Program-made: the position numbers and the translations under genes | The notes under the pieces: generated by a model | The model's input: only the letters and a program-made list of their open reading frames with translations | Told to the model about the DNA's origin: nothing | Databases searched by the model: none | Origin: Deltaproteobacteria bacterium | GTDB lineage: Bacteria > Myxococcota > Kuafuiibacteriia > Kuafuiibacteriales > Kuafuiibacteriaceae | Length of the DNA stretch: 64,000 nucleotides | Direction of reading: 5' to 3' | Assembly: GCA_020632995.1 (NCBI GenBank) | Contig: JACKEN010000002.1 | Coordinates: 679,697-743,696 of the forward strand | Shown here: positions 7,606-14,138 of the stretch, one piece after another | Numbering within the stretch: the stretch's first letter is position 1 | How the letters are laid out: each line of letters starts with the position of its first letter

Positions 7606-9177
7606 GTGACGAAGGACCGAGACATCCAGATCGGTGAGGCGGGGGGGATCCTGGCGCCGCCGGCGGTGACCGCGCCGTCCGTCTTGCGGGAGCGGCGCAA
7701 GACGCTCGTCTCGCCCAAGCGCCTCGAGGGGCTGGCCCCGAGCTACGACCTCATCGTGGTGGGCTCGGGGCTCGCGGGGCTCACCGCGGCCAACCGGGTG
7801 GCGCGGCAGGGGCAGCGGGTGCTCCTGTTGGAGCAGCACTACAACTTCGGGGGCCTGGCCACCTGGTTCAAGCGGCAGAACGGGCACATCTTCGACATCT
7901 CGCTCCACGGCTTCCCGGTGGGGATGATCAAGACCTGCCGGAAGTACTGGACGAAGGAGATCGCGGACTCGATCGTCCAGCTCAAGAGCATCCGCTTCGA
8001 CAATCCGCAGTTCAGCTTGCAGACCACCTTCGACCGCGAGGACTTCACGCGGATCCTGGTGGAGCACTTCGGCATCCAGGCCGAGGTGGTGGCGTCGTTC
8101 TTCGACACCCTGCGGGGGATGAACTTCTACGACGACCAGCGCCTCACCACTCGGGCGCTGTTTCAGCGCTTCTTCCCCGGGCGGACGGATGTGTGGCGCC
8201 TCTTGATGGAGCCCATCGCGTACGCGAACGGCTCCACCCTTGACGACCCCGCCATCACCTACGGCATCGTGTTCTCCAACTTCATGTCGAAGGGGGTCTA
8301 CACGTTCCAGGGGGGCACGGATCAGCTCATCAAGGCCATGAAGGCGGAGCTGGTGCACAACGGGGTCGACATCCGGAACTACGCTCAGGTGGAGCAGATC
8401 CTGGTGGAGCCGGAGGGCGAGGGCCCGCCCCGCTGCGTAGGCGTGGTGGCCAACGGCGTGCGGATCCCGGCCAAGGCGGTGGTGTCCAACGCCAACATCA
8501 AGAACACCGTCTTCAAGCTGGTCGGCGCCGAGCACTTCTCGCCCGAGTACGCGGCGGAGGCGGAGGGGGTGCGGATGAACAGCGCCTCCACCCAGGTCTA
8601 CTTGGGGATCCGCGAGGGCGAGACGTTGCCCTTCGTAGGGGACCTCTTCTTCACCAGCTCCGCCCCGGAGTTCGACTCCGAGGCGCTGTGCGCGTTGGAG
8701 TGCACCAGCCGCACCTTCTCGTTCTACTACCCGGAGATCCGGCCAGGCTCCGAGCGGTACGCGGTGGTGGCCTCGATCAACTCGAACTACCGGGACTGGG
8801 CCGACATGAGCGACGAGGCGTACCAGCACCACAAAGAGAAGTACGCCCGCGAGGCGATCGACGTCCTCGACGGCTACGTGCCCGGCATCGCGCAGAAGAT
8901 CGACCACGTGGAGGTGGCCACGCCGCGCACGTTCGAGTTCTTCACCCAGCACGCCCAGGCGACTTCGTTCGGCACGAAGTTCGAGGGCTTGAAGGTGAGC
9001 CAGGAGCTCCCGAAGCACGTGCAAGGCCTCTTTCACGCCGGGAGCGTGGGCATCATCATGAGCGGCTGGCTGGGGGCCGCGAACTACGGGGTCATCGTGG
9101 CCAACGAGGTGGACCGCTACCTCCTCGGCCTCACGAAGCCCACCGCCGGAGCTCGAGAGGAGTCCGCCCATGTTTGA
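7606..9177 (+). CDS. CrtI/CrtISO-like FAD-dependent oxidoreductase (second of two)
   Basis: A 523-residue relative of the preceding gene. About 45 extra N-terminal residues precede the FAD motif GSGLAG (53-58), followed by LLEQHYNFGGLATWFKRQNGHIFDISLHG. The C-terminus (LFHAGSVGIIMSGWLGAANYG) again matches the FAD-contact region. The two copies are clearly divergent, which argues for different steps or a heterodimer and not a recent duplication. The start is a GTG three bases after the previous stop. The last 8 bases overlap the ketoreductase gene, so translation is probably coupled. Reaction and substrate are not known. Confidence 0.85.
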   Translation: MTKDRDIQIGEAGGILAPPAVTAPSVLRERRKTLVSPKRLEGLAPSYDLIVVGSGLAGLTAANRVARQGQRVLLLEQHYNFGGLATWFKRQNGHIFDISLHGFPVGMIKTCRKYWTKEIADSIVQLKSIRFDNPQFSLQTTFDREDFTRILVEHFGIQAEVVASFFDTLRGMNFYDDQRLTTRALFQRFFPGRTDVWRLLMEPIAYANGSTLDDPAITYGIVFSNFMSKGVYTFQGGTDQLIKAMKAELVHNGVDIRNYAQVEQILVEPEGEGPPRCVGVVANGVRIPAKAVVSNANIKNTVFKLVGAEHFSPEYAAEAEGVRMNSASTQVYLGIREGETLPFVGDLFFTSSAPEFDSEALCALECTSRTFSFYYPEIRPGSERYAVVASINSNYRDWADMSDEAYQHHKEKYAREAIDVLDGYVPGIAQKIDHVEVATPRTFEFFTQHAQATSFGTKFEGLKVSQELPKHVQGLFHAGSVGIIMSGWLGAANYGVIVANEVDRYLLGLTKPTAGAREESAHV

Positions 9178-9898
9178 CTTCAAGGACCAGCGGGTCATCG
9201 TCACCGGCGGCACGCGCGGCATCGGCGCCGGCATCACCCGGGCCTTCCTGGCCGCGGGGGCCCACGTCACCGCGACCTACACCAGCAACGCGGCGGCGGC
9301 GGAGGCCTTCAGGGCCGAGTGTGACGTGGGTGAGCGCCTGGCCCTGGCCGCCTTCGACGTGAGCGACGTCGACGCGGTCGACGCGTTCTACGCCGGCCTG
9401 TCGGCCCCGCCCCAGGTGCTGGTGAACAACGCCGGCATCAGGAAGGACCAGATCGTGGGCATGTTGCCCGCGGCGGACTGGCGGCGGGTGATGGAGGTGA
9501 ACCTCGACGGCACCTTCTACATGAGCAAGGGCGCGGTGAAGGCGATGTCGCGGCAGCGCTACGGGCGCATCGTGAACATCACCTCCCCCAGCGGCGAGCT
9601 GGGCTTCCCCGGGCAGGCCAACTACGCGGCGAGCAAGGCAGGGCAGGTGGCCATGGCGCGCTCGCTCGCCAAGGAGGTCGCCCGGCGCAACATCACCGTG
9701 AACTGCGTGTCGCCGGGGTTCATCGACACCGAGCTGTTGGCCGACCTGTCGGAGGAGCACAAGAAGGGCTTCTTGGGCATGGTCCCCATGCAGCGCTTCG
9801 GCACTCCGGGCGAGGTGGCCCACGCGGTCCTGTTCCTGGCCTCCAAGGAGGCGTCCTATATCACCGGCTCCACGGTGCACGTGACGGGAGGCATCTGA
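9170..9898 (+). CDS. 3-oxoacyl-ACP reductase (FabG-like SDR)
   Basis: A 242-residue classical short-chain dehydrogenase. The cofactor motif TGGTRGIG (12-19), NNAG (86-89), catalytic Ser139, Tyr152 and Lys156 (YAASK) are all present. The C-terminus (YITGSTVHVTGGI) is close to FabG. It would reduce the 3-oxoacyl-ACP made by the ketosynthase with NADPH. It overlaps the end of the preceding oxidoreductase gene and is followed 3 bp later by the dehydratase, so it lies centrally in the same transcript. Confidence 0.9.
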   Translation: MFDFKDQRVIVTGGTRGIGAGITRAFLAAGAHVTATYTSNAAAAEAFRAECDVGERLALAAFDVSDVDAVDAFYAGLSAPPQVLVNNAGIRKDQIVGMLPAADWRRVMEVNLDGTFYMSKGAVKAMSRQRYGRIVNITSPSGELGFPGQANYAASKAGQVAMARSLAKEVARRNITVNCVSPGFIDTELLADLSEEHKKGFLGMVPMQRFGTPGEVAHAVLFLASKEASYITGSTVHVTGGI

Positions 9899-9901
9899 TC
9901 C

Positions 9902-10360
9902 ATGACTGACAACGCAGCTTTCAAGCCGGTGAAGGACGTGCTCCCGCACCGCGAGCCGTTCCTCTTCGTCGACGAGATCCTGGAGCTCACCGAGGACACG
10001 GTGCGGGCGCGCCGCACCGTGCGCGCGGACGAGCCCCAGTTCGAGGGCCACTACCCGGGCCGCCCGATCATGCCCGGGGTGCTCCTGTGCGAGACCGTGC
10101 TCCAGGCCGGCGCCTACCTGATGGCGACCCGGATGGGGAAGGGCTCCGACATGAAGGGGGCGCCGGTGGTGACCCGGATGAACTCGGTGAAGTTCCGCCG
10201 CATGGTGACGCCGGGCGACGTGCTCGAGATCTACTCCGAGCACAAGCGCTCCATGATGGGCGCGCACATGCTGAGCGGCTCCATCAAGTGCGAGGGCAAG
10301 CTGGTCTGCAGCCTCGAGTTCTCGGTGATGCTGGTCGAGGACGAGCAGCCCTCGACATGA
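9902..10360 (+). CDS. 3-hydroxyacyl-ACP dehydratase (FabZ-like hotdog)
   Basis: A 152-residue single hotdog-domain protein. LPHREPFLFVDEI at the N-terminus, FEGHYPGRPIMPGVL with catalytic His50, and Glu64 in CETVLQAGAYL are the FabZ active-site signatures. It would dehydrate 3-hydroxyacyl-ACP to the trans-2-enoyl form. Its stop codon overlaps the start of the enoyl-reductase gene (ATGA), evidence for translational coupling between the dehydratase and the next step. Confidence 0.92.
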   Translation: MTDNAAFKPVKDVLPHREPFLFVDEILELTEDTVRARRTVRADEPQFEGHYPGRPIMPGVLLCETVLQAGAYLMATRMGKGSDMKGAPVVTRMNSVKFRRMVTPGDVLEIYSEHKRSMMGAHMLSGSIKCEGKLVCSLEFSVMLVEDEQPST

Positions 10361-11157
10361 GCTTCCTGGGGCTGGACGGCAAGACCGTCGCGGTCTTCGG
10401 GGTCGCCAACAAGAAGAGCGTCGGCTACCAGACCGGGCGCGTGCTCGCGGAGGCGGGGGCCAAGGTGGTCTACGTCGCCCACACCGAGGCGCGCCGGGCA
10501 GAGTTGTCGCGGCTTCTGGGCGACGCGCCGTGCCTGGTGTGCGACGTGGAGGACCCGGAGCAGATCCGCCGGGTGGCGGGTGAGCTGGCCGAGCACGGGC
10601 CGCTCCACGGGCTGGTGCACTCCATCGCCTTCGCCAACTACTCGGAGGGCTTCAAGCCCTTTCACGAGACCGGGCGGCAGGACTTCCTGCAGGCGATGCA
10701 GATCTCCTGCCACAGCCTGGTGGAGCTCTCGAACGCGCTCAAGCCCCACATGGCGCCGGACGGCGCGGTGGTCACCATCTCGATCTCCACCACCACCATG
10801 GCGGCTGAGAACTACGGCTACATGGCCCCGGTGAAGGCGGCGCTGGACTCCACCGTGGTCTTCCTCGCCAAGAGCTTCAGCGCCGACACCCGGATCCGCT
10901 TCAACGCGGTGGCGGCGGGCTTGCTGAAGACGGCCTCGTCGGCCGGCATCCCGGGCTACGTCGACAGCTACCTGTTCGCAGAGCAGGCTACCTTGCGAAA
11001 GCAGGGGCTCAGCACCCAGGAGGTGGCCAACACCGCGGCCTTCCTCCTGTCGCCGCGCGCCTCCGGCATCAACGCCCAGCGCGTGGTGGTGGACGCGGGC
11101 ATGGCCTGCAACTACTTCGACGCCGAGCTGGTGCGGGCCGCCACCCGCAAATCCTGA
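10357..11157 (+). CDS. Atypical enoyl-ACP reductase (FabI-like SDR)
   Basis: A 266-residue FabI-type SDR. The FabI cofactor motif (VFGVANKKSVGYQTG), HSIAFANY and the C-terminal AAGLLKTASSAGI, equivalent to SAGxxxTLAxxGI, identify it. Lys160 and Tyr153 (NYGYMAPVK) match the usual Tyr/Lys pair. However, the region where FabI normally carries a second tyrosine ten residues earlier reads ISISTTTMAAEN and has none. The canonical FabI of this organism appears to be the separate gene at 27092, which has both tyrosines. This copy may therefore have changed activity or substrate. It overlaps the dehydratase by 4 bp and ends the gapless part of the operon. Confidence 0.85.
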   Translation: MSFLGLDGKTVAVFGVANKKSVGYQTGRVLAEAGAKVVYVAHTEARRAELSRLLGDAPCLVCDVEDPEQIRRVAGELAEHGPLHGLVHSIAFANYSEGFKPFHETGRQDFLQAMQISCHSLVELSNALKPHMAPDGAVVTISISTTTMAAENYGYMAPVKAALDSTVVFLAKSFSADTRIRFNAVAAGLLKTASSAGIPGYVDSYLFAEQATLRKQGLSTQEVANTAAFLLSPRASGINAQRVVVDAGMACNYFDAELVRAATRKS

Positions 11158-11470
11158 CACGTCGGTGTGCAGGCTACATTGTCGTAGTCACTCGGACGTG
11201 GACGAAATGGCCTCCGTGCCAGCCTCGGAGCATCACGTTTCTCAATGATGATGCACTGCGTCGACGCGGTGCGTCGCATTGCTCGAGTGCAAGTGTTCTT
11301 GCCGTGATACGAAACGAAGCATTTCCCTTGGCAAGCGGTCTGATGACGAATAAGGCAGGAGAGTACTGTTCGTCGATGGCCCGCCCCTCCTGGAATCAGC
11401 TCAGGCGGCCCGATGGTTCAATCAGGCGAGACTACGGGGCCGGGGGGCCTCGGCGTACAGGGGGCATTGC
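11158..11470. other. Intergenic region, AT-richer than its surroundings
   Basis: 313 bp with no convincing gene, the longest noncoding gap in the window, and visibly less GC-rich than its neighbours. It contains a perfect 10-bp palindrome (GCGTCGACGC, 11258-11267) and a perfect noncoding copy of the dispersed 14-bp motif at 11289-11302. It may carry the promoter of the phosphopantetheinyl transferase and a terminator for the operon, but I could not identify either with confidence. Confidence 0.5.
11289..11302. repeat. Dispersed 14-bp motif, perfect noncoding copy
   Basis: GCAAG-TGTT-CTTGC, a perfect 5-bp inverted repeat around four bases. Because it is outside any gene it shows that the motif is not just a by-product of a common codon pattern. 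Confidence 0.6.
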
Positions 11471-12085
11471 ATGGTGATCAGGCCTTACGTGATGGAGGTG
11501 CCGCTCGCGGCCCAGGGGCTCCGCGGTGAGCAGCGGGTGGAAGACCTGACCCTGCGCGGGCGCGACGCGGCGGCGATGAGCGCGATGGCGTCCGGGCACG
11601 CGGTGCCCCAGTTCGTGGTGGACGACAAGGATCGCCCTCAGCCTACGCGCGGCATCCACTGGGCGATCGCGCACAGCTCCACCATGGTGGCGGGGGTCAC
11701 CTCGGTCGAGCCAGTGGCCATCGACGTGGAGCGCATCCGTCCTCGGGCCGACTACCAGATCGCAGGCGCGATGGACGCCGAAGAGCTCGACATCCTCGGG
11801 GGCGACGCGGTGAACGCGTACTTCTGCGCCTGGGTGGCGAAGGAGGCGGTGCTGAAGCTGGCCGGGGTGGGCCTGCCCGGGCTCTCGCGCTGCCGCATCA
11901 AGAAGGCGTGGAGCGATCACGCGGTGGTGAGCTTCGACGGCATCGACTATCCCGTCACGTTCGCCTTCTTCAGCGGCCACGTGGCCGCGGTGACCGGTCG
12001 TCCCGAGCTCGTGCAGTGGACCTTCCTCCCCGAAGACAGCGACGCGGAGTTGACCCCGCCCCGCGGCGGCGCTGTCCTCTTCTAG
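11471..12085 (+). CDS. 4'-phosphopantetheinyl transferase (Sfp-like)
   Basis: A 204-residue protein with the Mg-binding motif AIDVERIRPR (Asp85, Glu87) and WVAKEAVLKLAG (Trp121, Lys124, Glu125, Lys129), the two signatures of Sfp/AcpT-type transferases. It would move phosphopantetheine from CoA to Ser40 of the ACP at 5956, making it holo-ACP. The 313-bp gap separates it from the operon proper, but orientation and content argue that it serves it. Its stop codon overlaps the GTG start of the rhodanese gene. Confidence 0.88.
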   Translation: MVIRPYVMEVPLAAQGLRGEQRVEDLTLRGRDAAAMSAMASGHAVPQFVVDDKDRPQPTRGIHWAIAHSSTMVAGVTSVEPVAIDVERIRPRADYQIAGAMDAEELDILGGDAVNAYFCAWVAKEAVLKLAGVGLPGLSRCRIKKAWSDHAVVSFDGIDYPVTFAFFSGHVAAVTGRPELVQWTFLPEDSDAELTPPRGGAVLF

Positions 12086-12930
12086 TGCTTGCGCTGGGGC
12101 TCGTCGTCCCGCTCCTCCTGGCCGCTGCCCCAGCGCCCGTCTTCCTCTCCATCGACGAGGCGGCGCCGCTCGTGGCGGGCGACGCCGTGGTGTTGGATGC
12201 GCGCGGTGCCTTCGCTGAAGCGCCGTACCTCCCCCGCGCTCGGGTCGTGGACTGGATGCGGCTGCGGGATGGCCTCGCCCGCACCGGGCGCCTGGCCGAC
12301 GACGCGGCGCTGTTGGCCGCGTTCGCCCAGCTCGGAGTGACCGACGCCCGGCCAGTGCTGGTGTACGGGGCGGCCGACAGAGGCTGGGGTGAAGAGGGGC
12401 GCATCTGGTGGACGCTCCGCTACCTCGGCCACCCTCGGGTCTACATCATCGACGGCGGGGTCCAGGCCTGGGTCGCGGCGGGGCGCCCGACCATGGACCA
12501 CCCCGAGCCGGGCCGAGGCGTGGAGGCCTGGCGCCCCCAGAGGCAAGAGCGCTTGCAGGCGTCCCGGAGCGAGGTCGGGGACGCCGCGCGACGTCGGGAC
12601 GTCAGCGTCCTCGACACGCGCTCTGACGAGGAGTTCCGCGGGGCGACGCCCTACTTCTCGTCGCGGGGCGGCCATGTGCCAGGTGCCTTGCACCTGGAGT
12701 GGCGCGCGCTCCTCGCCGAAGACGGGCGCCTGTTGCCGCGGGCGGAGCTGGAGCGTCGGGTGGCGGCGGCGGGGCTGCGGAGGGACCAGCGGATCATCGC
12801 CTACTGCACCGGCGGGGTGCGCTCCGCCTTCGTGGTGGCGGTGCTCGCCCACCTGGGCTTCCCGGACGCCGCGAACTACGCGGGCTCGTGGTGGGACTGG
12901 TCGGCGGACGAGCGCCTCCCGGTAGAGTAG
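12085..12930 (+). CDS. Exported two-domain sulfurtransferase (rhodanese)
   Basis: About 281 residues: a hydrophobic leader (VLALGLVVPLLLAAAPAP) suggests export, followed by two rhodanese-like domains. The N-terminal one is non-catalytic in appearance, and the C-terminal one carries the active-site loop CTGGVRS. This is the layout of thiosulfate or 3-mercaptopyruvate sulfurtransferases. The GTG at 12085 is chosen because it gives the leader and overlaps the preceding TAG. A role in the fatty-acid operon is not evident; it may simply be co-transcribed. It ends one base before the convergent thiolase gene. Confidence 0.82.
   Translation: MLALGLVVPLLLAAAPAPVFLSIDEAAPLVAGDAVVLDARGAFAEAPYLPRARVVDWMRLRDGLARTGRLADDAALLAAFAQLGVTDARPVLVYGAADRGWGEEGRIWWTLRYLGHPRVYIIDGGVQAWVAAGRPTMDHPEPGRGVEAWRPQRQERLQASRSEVGDAARRRDVSVLDTRSDEEFRGATPYFSSRGGHVPGALHLEWRALLAEDGRLLPRAELERRVAAAGLRRDQRIIAYCTGGVRSAFVVAVLAHLGFPDAANYAGSWWDWSADERLPVE
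12543..12556. repeat. Dispersed 14-bp motif, perfect copy
   Basis: GCAAG-AGCG-CTTGC inside the rhodanese gene, read as Gln-Glu-Arg-Leu using CAA and TTG, both uncommon codons in this DNA. Confidence 0.55.
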
Positions 12931-12931
12931 C

Positions 12932-14113
12932 TCAGTCCCGCCCGTAGAGCGTCACCACGCAGGCGCCGCCCAGCCCCAGGTTGTGCTGGAGCGCCAGCCG
13001 CGCCCCGTCCACCTGCCGCTGCTCGGCCTGACCGCGGAGCTGCCAGACCAGCTCGGTGCACTGCGCAACTCCGGTTGCGCCGAGCGGGTGGCCCTTCGAC
13101 AGGAGGCCGCCCGAGGGGTTGGTTACGAACTTGCCGCCGTAGCTGTTGTCGCCGTCCCAGACGAACTTCTCGCCCTCGCCCTCGGGGCAGAGGCCCAGGG
13201 CCTCGTAGGTGAGCAGCTCGTTGGCGGTGAAGCAGTCGTGCAGCTCCACCACCTGGATGTCCTCGGGGCCGACGCCGGCCTGCTCGTAGACCTTCTTGGC
13301 CGCGCTCTTGGCCATGTCGTAGCCGACCATCTTGATCATCGAGTCCTCGTGGAAGGAGGACCGGTAGTCCGTCGTCATGGCCTGGGCCTTGATGTAGACC
13401 GGGTTCGAGGCGCCCTTCTTCTTTGCGAACTCGTCCGAGCAGAGCACCGCGGCCGCCGCCCCGCAGGTGGGCGGGCAGCACTGGTAGCGGGTGAGGGGGT
13501 CGAAGACCTGGGGTGAGGCCATGACCTCCTCGAGGCTGAGCTCCTGGTTGAAGATGGCGTAGGGGTTCTTGGCGGCGTGCTTGCGCGCCTTGACCGAGAT
13601 CTGGGCGAAGGTCTCGCGCTTGGTGCCGTGCAGCCACCGGTACTCGCGGCCGGCCCCGCCGAACATCTGGGCCGCGAAGGGGCCGCTGTCGACCCCCTGG
13701 TTCCGCTCCATGACGTTGAAGTGGGGCTCCACCGGGTTGGGGCGGTCGGCGTACTTGTTGGAGAGGGCGCCCTTCTCCATCTGCTCGAAGCCCACCACCA
13801 GCACGCACTCGGCGAGGCCGCCCTCGATCGCCTGGCGGCCGAGCATGAGGGCGGTGGAGCCGGTGCTGCAGTTGTTGTTGACGTTGAACACCGGGATCCC
13901 GGTGAGGCCGAGCTCGTACACCGCGCGCTGGCCGCAGGTGCTGTCACCGAACACGTAGCCCGCGTAGACTTGGGCGATCTCCTCGTAGGAGACCCCGGCG
14001 TCCTGCATGGCGGCTCGGGCCGCGTTGGCCGCCATCACGTGGTAGTCGTCGCTGGCGCCGGGCTTGGCGAACTTGATCATCCCGACCCCGAGTACGTTGG
14101 TCCTTCTCGTCAT
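12932..14113 (-). CDS. SCP-x-type thiolase (lipid-transfer thiolase)
   Basis: A 393-residue thiolase-superfamily protein of the sterol carrier protein X group. The acyl-accepting Cys82 lies in NNNCSTGSTAL; the histidines are in VELHDCFTANE and SKGHPLGATG. It would cleave 3-oxoacyl-CoA or act in the last step of a beta-oxidation-like side-chain degradation. It is 25 bp downstream of the MFE-2-like gene in the same direction; in animals SCP-x thiolase and MFE-2 act together on branched and sterol side chains, so a joint function is likely here. Specificity is inferred. Confidence 0.88.
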   Translation of the reverse strand: MTRRTNVLGVGMIKFAKPGASDDYHVMAANAARAAMQDAGVSYEEIAQVYAGYVFGDSTCGQRAVYELGLTGIPVFNVNNNCSTGSTALMLGRQAIEGGLAECVLVVGFEQMEKGALSNKYADRPNPVEPHFNVMERNQGVDSGPFAAQMFGGAGREYRWLHGTKRETFAQISVKARKHAAKNPYAIFNQELSLEEVMASPQVFDPLTRYQCCPPTCGAAAAVLCSDEFAKKKGASNPVYIKAQAMTTDYRSSFHEDSMIKMVGYDMAKSAAKKVYEQAGVGPEDIQVVELHDCFTANELLTYEALGLCPEGEGEKFVWDGDNSYGGKFVTNPSGGLLSKGHPLGATGVAQCTELVWQLRGQAEQRQVDGARLALQHNLGLGGACVVTLYGRD

Positions 14114-14138
14114 CGCGCGTGCTCCTTCGTGTGGTGGC

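Noticed and set aside
5893..9270. Very long open frame on the minus strand opposite the fatty-acid operon, and similar ones opposite most genes
   Set aside because: High GC leaves the antisense frame open. The plus-strand genes have recognisable motifs, sensible starts and tight spacing; the antisense product is Arg/His/Val-rich with no domain.
11395..11430. tRNA-like GGTTCAATC segment in the intergenic gap
   Set aside because: The flanking bases do not form a T-stem and no cloverleaf or acceptor stem could be drawn.
12085..12930. Rhodanese as an enzyme of the fatty-acid pathway
   Set aside because: It carries a leader for export and a normal sulfurtransferase loop; nothing beyond position links it to acyl-chain synthesis.
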